Shown here in pieces: positions 17,398-27,215 of a DNA stretch of 64,000 bases (the first letter of the stretch is position 1; every line of letters starts with the position of its first letter). The position numbers and the translations under genes were made by a program. The notes beneath the pieces are model-generated. The model searched no databases. It was given only the letters and a program-made list of their open reading frames with translations, and was not told the origin of the DNA. Source of the stretch: Xanthobacter sp. NM-59 (GTDB lineage Bacteria > Pseudomonadota > Alphaproteobacteria > Rhizobiales > Xanthobacteraceae); the NCBI RefSeq assembly GCF_021401125.1, contig NZ_JACBFQ010000008.1:1-64000 (forward strand). Reading direction: 5' to 3'.

Positions 17398-19860
17398 ATG
17401 AGGGGGGAAACGTCCTGGCACGCCATTGCGGTGGCCCTCGGCCTTGCGGGAGCGGCGCTGCCGGCAGCCCTGATGATGGCGGCGCCTGCCGCCGCGCAAT
17501 CCGCCCCGGCCGCGGCTGAAAGCACCATCGACCTGCCCACGGTGAACGTGGTGGACACCACGCCCCTCTCGGGCACCGGCATCGACGCCGACAAGGTGCC
17601 GGGCGCGGTGACGGTCATCTCCTCGGAGCAGTTCAACCGGCTGTTCTCCTTCTCCACCACCGACGCCCTGTTCCAGTACACGCCCAGCGCCAACACCACC
17701 GACGTGCAGGGCAACGCCTTCTTCCAGGACTTCCGCTTCCGGGGCTTTGCCGCCTCTCCGCTCCAGGGCACCCCCCAGGGCATCGCCGTCTACCAGAACG
17801 GCATCCGCGTGAACGAAGCCTTCGGCGACACGGTGAACTGGGACCTCATTCCCGAGGTCGCCATCAACCAGGCGGACGTATTCTCCAACAATCCGGTGTT
17901 CGGCCTCAATGCTTTGGGCGGCGCCGTCTCGCTCCAGATGAAGAACGGCTTCAACTTCCACGGCTTCGAGGGGTCCCTGCAGGGCGGCTCGTTCGGGCAG
18001 ATCGGCGGCTCGCTGCAATATGGCGGCGAGAAGGACGGCTTCGGCTTCTACATCGCCGCCGACGCGGTGCGCGATGACGGCTGGCGCCAGCATTCCCCCT
18101 CGGAACTGGCGCGCATCTACACCGATTTCGGCTGGAAGGGCGACAAGGCGGAAGTGCACCTCATCGCCTCCGGCGCCAGCAACTCCCTCGGCGTGGTGGG
18201 CCCCACCCCGGTCGAGATGCTGGCGGTGGACGACACCTCCGTCTACACATGGCCGCAGACCACCGACAATAAGATGGGCCTTCTGGCCCTCAACGGCCGC
18301 TATGACCTGACCGACACCTGGCAGCTCCAGGGCAATGCGTATGTGCGGCGGTTCAAGCAAGCCCATGTGGACGGCAACGACGCCGAGCTCGACGAGTGCT
18401 CCAACACCTGGAACCCCACGGTCGGCGACACGAAGATGTGCCTCGACGCCGACGACTTCAACGGCCCGCCCGGCGGCGGCACGCCGGCCACGAACCCCAT
18501 GTACGCCGCCTTCCGCAGCCAGATGGTGCTCTATAGCCAGAACGGCAGCACCATTCCCTTCGCCGACCTGCCGGATAGCGCGCTCTATGGGGTGATCAAT
18601 CGCACCTGGACCGACACCACCACCGCCGGCGGCTCCGTGCAGGCGGTGAGCACCGATAAGCTGCTCGGCCACGACAACTATTTCGTCGTCGGCGGCAGCG
18701 TCGACCACAGCACGGTCAATTTCAAGTCGAGCACCGAGCTCGGCATCACCAACCTGGCGACGCTTGGGGTGGCGGGCACCGGCATCTACCTCACCAACCT
18801 GCCCAATTACGCGCTGCCTGAGGAATACCAGGCCTTCTACACCCCGGTGAACCTGGACGCGACCACCACCTATTACGGCCTCTACGCCACCAACGCCTTC
18901 GACATGACCGACCGCGCCACCCTCACCATTGGCGCGCGGCTCAATATCGCCGACATCAGTATGAACGATGTCACCGGCACCTCGCCTCAGCTCAACGGCG
19001 ACTACACCTTCTCGCGCATCAATCCGCTGGTGGGCATCACCTACAAGCTCACGCCCAACTCCACCGCCTATGTGGGCTATTCGGAATCCAACCGCGCCCC
19101 GACCCCGCTGGAGCTGAACTGCGCCGACCCCAATCGCCCGTGCATGCTGGAAAACTCGCTGGTGGCCGACCCGCCGCTGGAGCAGGTGGTGTCGCACACC
19201 TATGAGGCGGGCCTGCGCGGCAGCGGCAAGCTGTTCGACGGCGACATCAACTGGAAGCTCGGCATCTACCGGGTGGACAGCGACGACGACATCATCGCCC
19301 TCGCCAGCGAGCAGACCGGCTACGGCTACTACACCAACGTGCCTTCCACCCGCCGCCAGGGCTTCGAGGCCGGGTTCCAGTACATCAACGGGCCGTGGAA
19401 GCTCTACGCCAACTACGCCTATATCGACGCCACCTTCCAGTTCAACGGCTGGCTCGCCTCGCCCAACAATCCCCGCGCCGTGGACGGCGAGGTGTATGTG
19501 ACATCCGGCGACACCATGCCGGGCATTCCCCAGCAGACGCTGAAGGTCGGCGCCGACTACATGATTACCCCCAAGTGGATGGTGGGCGGCGACATCATCG
19601 CCGCGTCGAGCCAATACTATGTGGGCGACGAGGCGAACCAGAACGCCAAGCTGCCGGGCTATTGGGTCGCCAATATCCGCACCACCTACCAGGTGACGCA
19701 GAACGTGCAGATCTTCGGGCTCATCAATAATCTGTTCAACGAGTCCTACGCCACTTACGGCACCTATTTCGACACGGCCTATCTCGGGCTCAGCAATCCG
19801 CAGATGCAGACCCTCGGCCAGCCGCTGTCCGCCTATGCCGGCCTGAAGGCAACGTTCTGA
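17398..19860 (+). CDS. lutH: TonB-dependent outer-membrane receptor, LutH-like (lanthanide uptake)
   Basis: An 820-aa protein. The signal peptide ends near AAAQSAP. A plug domain (about residues 45-170) contains PGAVTVISSEQFNRLFSF and the block FRFRGFAASPLQGTPQG. A 22-strand-type barrel follows and ends in LKATF with the terminal Phe expected of outer-membrane proteins. The plug resembles the receptor of the lut cluster as I recall it. Genome context (xoxF, lut-like ABC) supports a lanthanide or lanthanophore receptor. ATG 17398 has AGGGGGAG eight bases upstream; an in-frame ATG at 17347 adds only a basic leader. Confidence 0.8.
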   Translation: MRGETSWHAIAVALGLAGAALPAALMMAAPAAAQSAPAAAESTIDLPTVNVVDTTPLSGTGIDADKVPGAVTVISSEQFNRLFSFSTTDALFQYTPSANTTDVQGNAFFQDFRFRGFAASPLQGTPQGIAVYQNGIRVNEAFGDTVNWDLIPEVAINQADVFSNNPVFGLNALGGAVSLQMKNGFNFHGFEGSLQGGSFGQIGGSLQYGGEKDGFGFYIAADAVRDDGWRQHSPSELARIYTDFGWKGDKAEVHLIASGASNSLGVVGPTPVEMLAVDDTSVYTWPQTTDNKMGLLALNGRYDLTDTWQLQGNAYVRRFKQAHVDGNDAELDECSNTWNPTVGDTKMCLDADDFNGPPGGGTPATNPMYAAFRSQMVLYSQNGSTIPFADLPDSALYGVINRTWTDTTTAGGSVQAVSTDKLLGHDNYFVVGGSVDHSTVNFKSSTELGITNLATLGVAGTGIYLTNLPNYALPEEYQAFYTPVNLDATTTYYGLYATNAFDMTDRATLTIGARLNIADISMNDVTGTSPQLNGDYTFSRINPLVGITYKLTPNSTAYVGYSESNRAPTPLELNCADPNRPCMLENSLVADPPLEQVVSHTYEAGLRGSGKLFDGDINWKLGIYRVDSDDDIIALASEQTGYGYYTNVPSTRRQGFEAGFQYINGPWKLYANYAYIDATFQFNGWLASPNNPRAVDGEVYVTSGDTMPGIPQQTLKVGADYMITPKWMVGGDIIAASSQYYVGDEANQNAKLPGYWVANIRTTYQVTQNVQIFGLINNLFNESYATYGTYFDTAYLGLSNPQMQTLGQPLSAYAGLKATF

Positions 19861-19913
19861 ACGCGCGCCTTCTTTCGCAAAGCAGCAAAATCTTGCGGCG
19901 CGAAGGTAGATCG

Positions 19914-19948
19914 GGCCGCCCATAAAGACCCTTGCGCAATGGGCGGCC
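19914..19948 (+). terminator. Stem-loop after lutH-like gene
   Basis: A perfect 10-bp stem, GGCCGCCCAT at 19914-19923 and ATGGGCGGCC at 19939-19948, with a 15-base loop. It begins 53 bases after the receptor stop. The T-run after it is short (TT), so it is a plausible but not classical terminator. Confidence 0.45.
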
Positions 19949-20095
19949 TTCAGTCAAAAGTCGAACCGTAATGATTGCGTGCGGGGAAACAACCGCGGCG
20001 TCGCGACCGATGAATCACCTTCAGCGATGAAGCCCCTTCAGCGGTCAAAGGCGCGGCCACCCGCTTATGTTTCCCTTCTGCACGGAGCTGCGTCC

Positions 20096-20989
20096 ATGGC
20101 GGAATCCGCCCCCATTCTGCACATCATCACCCCGCTCAACCATGCCAGCCCGTTCGACGTGAACATGGCGGTGGACGCGGGCTACACGGTGATCACGCCC
20201 TATTCGCGGGTCGCCCTGGAGGAAGTGCGGGACCTGACGCAGGACATGATGTTTTCCCGCCCACCCCAGGCGGCGCCGCGCACCGGCCTGTTCATCGGCG
20301 GCAAGGATGCGGCCCTTGCCCTCGATATGGCGGCGGAAGCGAAGGCGGCGATCTTCCCGCCCTTCGAGATCTCCATCTTCCCGGATCCGGCGGGCTCCTT
20401 CACCACCGCAGCCGCCATGATCGCCAAGGTGGAGCAGGCGCTGCTGAAGGTGCGGCCCGACGGGCTGAGGGGCGCCAAGGTACAGATTTACGGTGCCACC
20501 GGCGTGGTGGGCTCCATCGCCGCCGTCATCGCGGCGGAGGCCGGCGCCAAGGTCACCCTGGTGAGCCACCGCGAGATCGAGCTTGTGGAAGCCAAGGCCG
20601 CTGACTTCAAGCGCCGCTTCGGCGTCGACCTGGCCTGCGCCGCCGCCGTCACGGACCCGGAGAAGGCGAAGCTGGTGCCGGCCGCGGAAGTCATCCTGGC
20701 CACCGGCAAGGCGGGCGTCGAAATCCTCACCCCCGCGCACCTTCAGGCCGCCGAGCAGCTCCTGGTGGCCGCCGACGTCAACGCCGTTCCGCCCGCCGGC
20801 ATCGCCGGCATCGGCGCCCATGATGCCGCCGCCGTGCTGCCCCACGGGGTGGGCATCGGCGCGCTCGCCATCGGCAACCTGAAATATGCGGTGCAGCACG
20901 AGATCCTGAAGAAGATGCGCGTGACCACAGAGCCGCTCTTCGTCGATCTGAAGATGGTCTTTGAGCTGGCCCGCACGCTGAAGGCCTGA
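20096..20989 (+). CDS. mtdB: NAD(P)-dependent methylene-tetrahydromethanopterin dehydrogenase
   Basis: A 297-aa cytoplasmic enzyme. ATG 20096 follows a GGAG site by eight bases and gives the family start MAESAPILHIITPLNHASPFDVNMAVDAG. The nucleotide-binding Rossmann motif is IYGATGVVGSIAAVIAAEAG near residue 130. It oxidises methylene-H4MPT to methenyl-H4MPT, the step after Fae. The length matches M. extorquens MtdB as I recall it. It heads a plus-strand run with mch and the H4MPT-associated orf5, orf7 and orf6. Confidence 0.92.
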   Translation: MAESAPILHIITPLNHASPFDVNMAVDAGYTVITPYSRVALEEVRDLTQDMMFSRPPQAAPRTGLFIGGKDAALALDMAAEAKAAIFPPFEISIFPDPAGSFTTAAAMIAKVEQALLKVRPDGLRGAKVQIYGATGVVGSIAAVIAAEAGAKVTLVSHREIELVEAKAADFKRRFGVDLACAAAVTDPEKAKLVPAAEVILATGKAGVEILTPAHLQAAEQLLVAADVNAVPPAGIAGIGAHDAAAVLPHGVGIGALAIGNLKYAVQHEILKKMRVTTEPLFVDLKMVFELARTLKA

Positions 20990-21161
20990 TGGATGGCCGC
21001 CGGATGCACCCCATCCGCGGCCTCTCGCGCGTCATCTTCCGCCCGCCAGCGGCATGGTTTCCCAACCGGCCGCGCGGGGGCATTTTCGGACCGTTCCAGG
21101 CCAGGCCCCCAGCGGGCACGCTTCACCTGAAACGGCGTTCCGGCTTCCAATGGGGATGGTC

Positions 21162-22145
21162 ATGAACCTCCAGTCTCCCGCCACCGCCGGCCTTCGCCAG
21201 CCGAGCCTCGCCGCCAGCGTGCGCCCGCTCGTGGATGCGCTTATCGCCGATGCGGACGCCCTGCGCATCACGATGTCCCCCGGCCCGCTGGGCTGCCGCA
21301 TCGTCGATGCGGGCATCAACATGCCCGGTGGGCTCGAAGCGGGCCGGCGCATCGCCGAGATCTGCCTCGGCGGCCTGGGCAAAGTGGCGTTCGTTCCCAG
21401 CTCCCGCTTCACGCCCTGGGGCACGCTGGTGAGCGTTTCCACCTGCAATCCGGTTCTCGCCTGCCTCGGCAGCCAGTATGCGGGCTGGAGCCTGGCATCG
21501 GGCGACTTCTTCGCCCTGGGCTCGGGCCCCGGCCGCGCTGTGGCGGCGGTGGAGGAGCTCTATGGCGAGCTCGGCTTCCGTGAGCAGAGCCACGATACCA
21601 CCTTGGTGCTAGAAACCTCTGTGGTCCCGCCCGAGGCGGTGGTGGCCGAGATCGCCACCCGCTCCAACGTGGCGCCGGAGAAGATCACCCTCATCCTCAC
21701 GCCCACGTCCTCCCTCGCCGGAACGGTGCAGATCGTGGCGCGGGTGCTCGAGGTGGCGTTGCACAAGGCCCACGCCATCCACTTCCCGCTCGATCACATC
21801 GTGGACGGCGTCGGCAGCGCGCCGGTGGCGCCTCCCTCGCCGGATTTTCTCACCGCCATGGGCCGCACCAACGATGCCGTTCTCTATGGCGGCGACGTCC
21901 AGCTTTACGTGCGCGGCACCATCGAGGCGGCGCAGGACCTCGCCAAGCGCCTGCCCTCCTCCGCCTCGCGTGATTACGGCCGCCCCTTCGGCGAGGTGTT
22001 CGCCGGCTATGAATGCGATTTCTACAAGGTGGATCCACTGCTGTTCTCCCCGGCCCGCGTCACGGTGACGGCGGTGGAGCACGGCGCCAGCTTCACCGCG
22101 GGCGGGTTCGACCCCGTTCTCATCTCCCGTTCGTTCGGAGCGTGA
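21162..22145 (+). CDS. mch: Methenyltetrahydromethanopterin cyclohydrolase
   Basis: A 327-aa enzyme, converting methenyl-H4MPT to formyl-H4MPT. Diagnostic stretches are CRIVDAGINMPGGLEAGRR, CLGGLGKVAF, FALGSGPGRA and the C-terminal DYGRPFGEVFAGYECDFYKVDP. Three in-frame ATGs sit at 21150, 21156 and 21162. The last has GGGG at a workable spacing and was chosen; the others differ by only a few residues. It lies between mtdB and the first ATP-grasp gene. Confidence 0.93.
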   Translation: MNLQSPATAGLRQPSLAASVRPLVDALIADADALRITMSPGPLGCRIVDAGINMPGGLEAGRRIAEICLGGLGKVAFVPSSRFTPWGTLVSVSTCNPVLACLGSQYAGWSLASGDFFALGSGPGRAVAAVEELYGELGFREQSHDTTLVLETSVVPPEAVVAEIATRSNVAPEKITLILTPTSSLAGTVQIVARVLEVALHKAHAIHFPLDHIVDGVGSAPVAPPSPDFLTAMGRTNDAVLYGGDVQLYVRGTIEAAQDLAKRLPSSASRDYGRPFGEVFAGYECDFYKVDPLLFSPARVTVTAVEHGASFTAGGFDPVLISRSFGA

Positions 22146-22154
22146 GGCGATCCG

Positions 22155-23069
22155 GTGTCCGACCTTCTCATTTTCGCCGAGCGGGTGGATTGGCACACCC
22201 GCTCGCTCCTGTCCGCCATCACCGCCCAGGGCCGCACCGCGCAGGTGGTGTCGCTGAAGAGCTGCGGCTTCGCCGTGGGGGAAACCGCCCACGGCCTGCT
22301 ACTGCCCGGCTTCGGTGACGAGCTGCCCGCCGCCTGTTTCGTGCGCTCCGTGCCCAATGGCACGCTGGAGCAGGTAACGCTGCGGCTCGGCGTGCTCCAC
22401 GCTCTGCGCGAGCTTGGCGTGCCGGTGATGAACGACGCCCGCGCCATCGAGCGCTGCGTGGACAAGAGCGCCACCACCTTCCTGCTCGCCCATGCCGGCC
22501 TGCCCACCCCCCGCACCCTGGTGCTGGAGGACCGCGCCGGCGCCCAGATGCTGGTGGATTCCGCGCCCGGCGACAGCGTGCTGAAACCCATGTTCGGCGC
22601 CCAGGGCCGCGGCCTGGCCCGCCTGCCGCGCGGCGGCGCGCTGCCGCCCGAGGAGGAGGTGGGCTGCGTCTATTACCTCCAGGACTTCGTGGCCGCCGCC
22701 CATGCCAAGACCGGGCCCGACGACCCTGATGACGCCCTGCACGAGGATTTCCGCGTGTTCGTCGTCGGTGGCACGGCGGTGGCGGCCATGGCCCGGCGGG
22801 GAACCTCCTGGATCACCAATATCCACCAGGGTGCCATCGGCGTACCGGTGGCGCCCGAAGGGGTGCTGGCGGATCTCGCGGTGCGCGCCGCCGCCGCAGT
22901 GGGCGCCGATTATGCCGGCGTGGACATCATCTGCGGGGCCGGTGGGCAGCTTCTTGTCCTCGAAGTGAACTCCATGCCGGCCTGGCGAGGCTTGTACGAC
23001 GCGACGGGGCGGAATATGGCGGAACCATTGGCGGCCCACTTGTGCGCCGCGCGGAAGGTGCCGGCCTGA
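22155..23069 (+). CDS. H4MPT-associated ATP-grasp protein (Orf5, RimK-like)
   Basis: A 304-aa ATP-grasp ligase. It has the central KPMFGAQGRGLARLPRG phosphate-binding region and the metal-binding end GVDIICGAGGQLLVLEVNSMPAW. The start is GTG 22155 with GAGGCGA just upstream, nine bases after the mch stop. Homologues next to mch (orf5) are linked to tetrahydromethanopterin-dependent C1 metabolism. They are suspected to add glutamate or a similar residue to the cofactor, as archaeal MptN does. The exact reaction is inferred. Confidence 0.85.
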   Translation: MSDLLIFAERVDWHTRSLLSAITAQGRTAQVVSLKSCGFAVGETAHGLLLPGFGDELPAACFVRSVPNGTLEQVTLRLGVLHALRELGVPVMNDARAIERCVDKSATTFLLAHAGLPTPRTLVLEDRAGAQMLVDSAPGDSVLKPMFGAQGRGLARLPRGGALPPEEEVGCVYYLQDFVAAAHAKTGPDDPDDALHEDFRVFVVGGTAVAAMARRGTSWITNIHQGAIGVPVAPEGVLADLAVRAAAAVGADYAGVDIICGAGGQLLVLEVNSMPAWRGLYDATGRNMAEPLAAHLCAARKVPA

Positions 23070-23079
23070 AGGATTCCTC

Positions 23080-24045
23080 ATGCGCGTCTTCATCTGCGAG
23101 TTCGTCACCGCCGGGGGGCTCCGCGGCCAGGAGCTGCCCGAGACCCTGGTGCCCGAAGGCACCCGCATGCGCGACGCCCTCATGGCGGACATCGAATCGT
23201 TGCCGGGTGTGGGCAGCCTCCTGCTCGCCCATGACGATCGCCTGCCCGCGCCGCAGGAGTCCTCCATCCCCATCTCTGCCGGCGCGGACCCCTGGGCGGT
23301 CTGGGCCGAGCTTGCCGCCCAGGCGGACGTGGTGTGGCCGGTGGCGCCCGAAACCCACGGCCTGCTGGCGCGCCTCGTCCGACTGATGAAAGAGAAGTGC
23401 GAGCACGTGGTGGCCAGCGATGTCGCGGCGGTGGAAACCTGCTCCAGCAAGCTTGCCACCGCCCATCGCCTTGCCAGCCTCGGCCTGCCCCACATCCCGA
23501 CCTTTCCCGCCGCCCAGCCGCCCGCTGAACTCGGCGGCCCGGTGGTGACCAAGCCCGATGACGGCGCCGGCTGCGAGAACACCCGCCGCTGGGGCAGCCA
23601 GGCCGATGCCCCCCGCGATGATGGCCTGGTGATCCAGCCGTTCGTGGAAGGCACGCCCGCCAGCCTCTCCATCCTGGTGCGGCCGGAGGGAGCGACCCTG
23701 CTCACCGTCAACCGCCAGCACCTCACCGAAGCCGAGGGCGTGCTCAGCCTCTCCCGCCTCACCGTGGGCGGCCTCGGTGAGGATGAGCGCATCGCGCGGC
23801 TGGTGCCGGCGGTGGTGGCGGCCTTCCCCGGCCTGTCCGGCATCATCGGCATCGACATTATCCTCACCCCCGCCGGCCCGGTGGTGGTGGAGGTGAACCC
23901 GCGCATCACCACCTCCTATGCCGGCCTGCACCGCGCGCTCGCGGTCAACCCAGCCGCGTTCCTGCGTGAGTTCATCCGTGATGGGCGGCTGCCGGCGATG
24001 CCCCGCCTGCCCTCGGCCACCCCCGTGGAGGTGGGCTTGCGATGA
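23080..24045 (+). CDS. H4MPT-associated ATP-grasp protein (Orf7)
   Basis: A 321-aa protein starting MRVFICEFVTAGGLRGQELP. The ATP-grasp features are VVTKPDDGAGCENTR, then VIQPFVEGTPASLSILV and the Mg-binding segment VVVEVNPRITTSYAGL. It is conserved in methylotroph H4MPT clusters as orf7 beside orf5. It probably acts in cofactor biosynthesis. Its stop overlaps the next start by four bases (ATGA, 24042-24045), showing translational coupling to orf6. Confidence 0.85.
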   Translation: MRVFICEFVTAGGLRGQELPETLVPEGTRMRDALMADIESLPGVGSLLLAHDDRLPAPQESSIPISAGADPWAVWAELAAQADVVWPVAPETHGLLARLVRLMKEKCEHVVASDVAAVETCSSKLATAHRLASLGLPHIPTFPAAQPPAELGGPVVTKPDDGAGCENTRRWGSQADAPRDDGLVIQPFVEGTPASLSILVRPEGATLLTVNRQHLTEAEGVLSLSRLTVGGLGEDERIARLVPAVVAAFPGLSGIIGIDIILTPAGPVVVEVNPRITTSYAGLHRALAVNPAAFLREFIRDGRLPAMPRLPSATPVEVGLR

Positions 24046-25079
24046 ACAGCCCGCGCCTTCTTCTCGGCTGGGATGTGGGCGGTGCCCACCTCAAGCGGGC
24101 GGTGCTGGACCCCTCCGGCCGCCTGCTGAGCGTGGACATGGCGCCGTGCGCGCTGTGGCAGGGGCTGGATCGGCTTGATGCCGCCATCGCCGCCCTGCCT
24201 CCGGCCCCGGATGCCCCCTCGGTGGTCACCATGACCGGCGAGCTGACGGACCTGTGGCCCGACCGCCCCACCGGCGTCGCCGGGCTCACCGAAGCCATCA
24301 CCGCCCGGCTCGGGGCGGACACCCTGTTTTATGCCGGTCCGGACGGCTTCGTGCGCCCGGGTGCGGCCAAGGCCCATGCGGAAACCATCGCCTCCGCCAA
24401 CTGGCATGCCACCGCCGCGGCGCTCGCTCTGCGGCTGCCCGCGGGCGTGCTGGTGGACATCGGCTCCACCACCAGCGATATCCTTTATTTTGCCGACGAA
24501 AAAATAAAGTGTCGCGGCTACACGGATTCCCAGCGCATGGTCGCCGGGGAGCTCCTCTATTGCGGCGTGGCCCGCACGCCGGTGATGTCGCTGGGGCCCA
24601 CCCTGCCCTTCCGCGGGGCCCACGTGCCGCTGATGATGGAGTATTTCGCCACCATGGCGGATGTCCATCGGCTCACTGGCGACCTGCCACCCCACGCCGA
24701 TCTGCATCCGGCCGCCGATGGCGGCGCGAAGACGCGGGAAGCCAGCGCCCGCCGGCTGCTGCGCATGGTGGGGCGCGATCTTGGCCCCTGCTCCCTCGCG
24801 GAGGCGGAGGCGCTGGCGGCCTATGCCTCGGAAATGCAGGTGCAGCGTCTGCACTCCGCGCTCGCTTTGGTGCTGAGCGCACACCGGCTGCCGCCGGCGG
24901 TGCCGCTGGTGGGCGCGGGGGTGGGACGGTTTCTGGTGGCCAAGCTCGCCGCGCGCACCCATCGCTGGTATCTCGATGCCGGACGATTGCTGGCGGCCAA
25001 TGATGCGCTGGCCGCCGCCGCGGCCGATTGCGCCCCGGCCGTCGCGGTCGCCCTCATCGCCCGTGGCCAGGGGCTTTAG
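24042..25079 (+). CDS. H4MPT-linked C1 transfer pathway protein (Orf6, hydantoinase/oxoprolinase-like)
   Basis: A 345-aa protein of the ASKHA/hydantoinase A superfamily. The N-terminal phosphate loop is LLGWDVGGAHLKRAVLD, and a second nucleotide loop is VLVDIGSTTSDILYF near residue 145. It is a fixed member of the H4MPT clusters of methylotrophs and methanogens, and its biochemical step remains unresolved in my knowledge. It is the last gene of the mtdB-mch-orf5-orf7-orf6 run. Confidence 0.85.
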   Translation: MNSPRLLLGWDVGGAHLKRAVLDPSGRLLSVDMAPCALWQGLDRLDAAIAALPPAPDAPSVVTMTGELTDLWPDRPTGVAGLTEAITARLGADTLFYAGPDGFVRPGAAKAHAETIASANWHATAAALALRLPAGVLVDIGSTTSDILYFADEKIKCRGYTDSQRMVAGELLYCGVARTPVMSLGPTLPFRGAHVPLMMEYFATMADVHRLTGDLPPHADLHPAADGGAKTREASARRLLRMVGRDLGPCSLAEAEALAAYASEMQVQRLHSALALVLSAHRLPPAVPLVGAGVGRFLVAKLAARTHRWYLDAGRLLAANDALAAAAADCAPAVAVALIARGQGL

Positions 25080-25342
25080 CCCGAGAGAGACTGAACGTCG
25101 TCCGCGCTCCGGCTCTTCGCGCGAAGCATCAAAAGCCGGGACAGGCCCGCTTCCCGGTATTCTTCGCGCAGATCCCCGAGGGCGGTGCAAGGGGTGGCCC
25201 ATCTGGCCGCCATTCCCTCCTCGAAAGTGGGGTTTGTGGCGGTCCATGGGAATTTGCCACCACGCCCGCGTTGCGGTCCGGCGCGGACGCACCTAGGCTA
25301 AGGGATGGGCTAGTCTGAGCCCCGTTCAACAGCCGTTGCCTC

Positions 25343-27190
25343 ATGACCGTTCATCATCAAAATCCCCGCCATTTCAAGGCCGTGTTCCAAACCTTCGAGG
25401 ATTTGGCCGACGGCGCCGCAGGTCCCGGCCGGCTGGCCGACCTCAGGGCCGAGCTGGCCCGTCGCGGCCTCGACGGTTACGTGGTCCCGCGCGCGGACGC
25501 ACACCAGAACGAATATGTGCCGCCCTGTGAGGAGCGCCTCTCCTGGCTGACCGGCTTCACCGGCTCCGCCGGCCTTCTGATCGTGCTCGCGGACAAGGCC
25601 GCCCTGTTCGTGGACGGCCGCTATACGCTGCAGGCCCCGGCGCAGGTGGAAACCAGCGCCTTCACGGTGGTGCCGCTGGCGGAACTGCGGCCGGAAAAAT
25701 GGCTTGAGACCCATCTGCCCAAGGGCGCGAGCCTGGGCTTCGACCCCTGGCGCACCACCCTTGACGGGCGCGAGCGTTTCGCCAAGGCGGTGGCCACCGC
25801 TGGCGGCATCCTGGTGCCGGTGCCCGAAGACCCCTTCGACGCCATCTGGACCGACCGGCCAGAACCGCCGCGTGCGCCCATCCGCCTGCTCGATCTCGCC
25901 ATTGCGGGGGAGGACGTTCCGGCGAAGCTGGGCCGGGTGCAGGAGGCGCTGGTCGAGCAGAAGCTCGACGGAGCGCTGATTTCCGACCCCCACGGCACCG
26001 CCTGGCTGTTCAACATCCGCGGCGCCGACGTGGACCACACCCCGCTGCCGCTCTCCTGGTGCATCGTCCCCGCCGGCGGCCGCCCCCAGCTGTTCGTGGA
26101 GCACGCCAAGCTCACCCATGAGGTGCGCGCGGCGCTGGAGGCCCACGCGGATCTTCACACCACCGGCGATCTGGAGGCGACCCTGTCCCGCCTCGCCCAG
26201 GGCCGGACCTATCGGGTTGACCAGGCAACCGCCCCGGTGCACCTCGCGCAGGTCATCGAGGCGGCGGGCGGCACTGTGAGCAAGGGGGCGGACCCCATCG
26301 CGCTGCTGAAGGCCTGCAAGAATCCGGCGGAGATCGCCGGCATGCGCGCCGCCCACCTGCGCGACGCGGTGGCGGTGACGCGGTTCCTGGCCTGGTTCGA
26401 ATATGAGGCGCCGAGCGGGCGGCTCACCGAGATCGACGCGGTCGAGGCGCTGGAAACTTTCCGGCGCGACACCGGCGAGCTCTCGGACATCTCCTTCCCC
26501 ACAATTGCCGGCGCCGGCGAGAACGGGGCGATCGTGCATTACCGGGTGACGCGGGCCACCAACCGCACCATCCACCCGCACGAGCTGTTCCTGCTGGATT
26601 CGGGCGCGCAATATCCGGACGGCACCACCGACATCACCCGCACGGTCGCCGTCGGCATGCCGTCGGAAGAAATGCGGGCGCGCTACACGCTGGTGCTGAA
26701 GGGGCACCTGGCCCTGACCCTGGCGGTATTCCCCAAGGGTATCAACGGCGCCCAGCTCGACCCCTTCGCGCGCCAGTTCCTGTGGGCCGCCGGGCTCGAT
26801 TTCGACCACGGCACCGGCCACGGCGTGGGTGCCGGCCTTTCGGTGCACGAAGGGCCGGCCCGCATTTCCCAGCTCGGCCACGTGCCGCTGGCCGAGGGCA
26901 TGATCCTCTCCAATGAGCCCGGCTATTACAAAACCGGCGGCTACGGCATCCGCATCGAGAATCTGGTGCTGGTGGAAGCCCGCTCAGTGCCGGGGGCGGA
27001 GAAGCCCTGCCTTGGGTTCTCCACGCTCACGCTGGTGCCCTATGATCGCAAGCTGATCGACCTCAGCCTCATCACAGTGGCGGAACGCGGCGCCATCGAC
27101 GCCTATCACCGGCTGGTGCGTAACGCCCTGTCGCCCCTGCTCTCGGGCGATGACCTCGCCTGGCTCATCCGCGCCACCGCTCCTCTTTGA
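25343..27190 (+). CDS. pepP: Xaa-Pro aminopeptidase, M24 family, long form
   Basis: A 615-aa cytosolic metallopeptidase. Two creatinase-like N-terminal domains (about residues 20-310) precede the pita-bread catalytic domain. Metal ligands are visible as Asp in LLDSGAQYPDGTTDITRT, His in GTGHGVGAGLSVHEGP, Glu in LSNEPGYYK and Glu in YGIRIENLVL. It removes N-terminal residues preceding proline. It sits next to a dipeptide-type ABC operon on the opposite strand, which would suit peptide use, but the two converge and are not co-transcribed. Confidence 0.9.
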   Translation: MTVHHQNPRHFKAVFQTFEDLADGAAGPGRLADLRAELARRGLDGYVVPRADAHQNEYVPPCEERLSWLTGFTGSAGLLIVLADKAALFVDGRYTLQAPAQVETSAFTVVPLAELRPEKWLETHLPKGASLGFDPWRTTLDGRERFAKAVATAGGILVPVPEDPFDAIWTDRPEPPRAPIRLLDLAIAGEDVPAKLGRVQEALVEQKLDGALISDPHGTAWLFNIRGADVDHTPLPLSWCIVPAGGRPQLFVEHAKLTHEVRAALEAHADLHTTGDLEATLSRLAQGRTYRVDQATAPVHLAQVIEAAGGTVSKGADPIALLKACKNPAEIAGMRAAHLRDAVAVTRFLAWFEYEAPSGRLTEIDAVEALETFRRDTGELSDISFPTIAGAGENGAIVHYRVTRATNRTIHPHELFLLDSGAQYPDGTTDITRTVAVGMPSEEMRARYTLVLKGHLALTLAVFPKGINGAQLDPFARQFLWAAGLDFDHGTGHGVGAGLSVHEGPARISQLGHVPLAEGMILSNEPGYYKTGGYGIRIENLVLVEARSVPGAEKPCLGFSTLTLVPYDRKLIDLSLITVAERGAIDAYHRLVRNALSPLLSGDDLAWLIRATAPL

Positions 27191-27215
27191 GACAAGTGGC
27201 GCCCGCAGGACGCAA

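Noticed and set aside
17308-19923. 871-codon ORF antisense to the LutH-like gene
   Set aside because: It is His/Gly/Ala/Val-rich with no domain, and lies opposite a clear TonB receptor with signal peptide and terminal Phe. Long antisense ORFs are expected at this GC content.
22299-23912. 537-codon minus-strand ORF over orf5 and orf7
   Set aside because: It crosses two ATP-grasp genes with coupled starts; its translation is Ser/Arg/Pro-rich and without domains.
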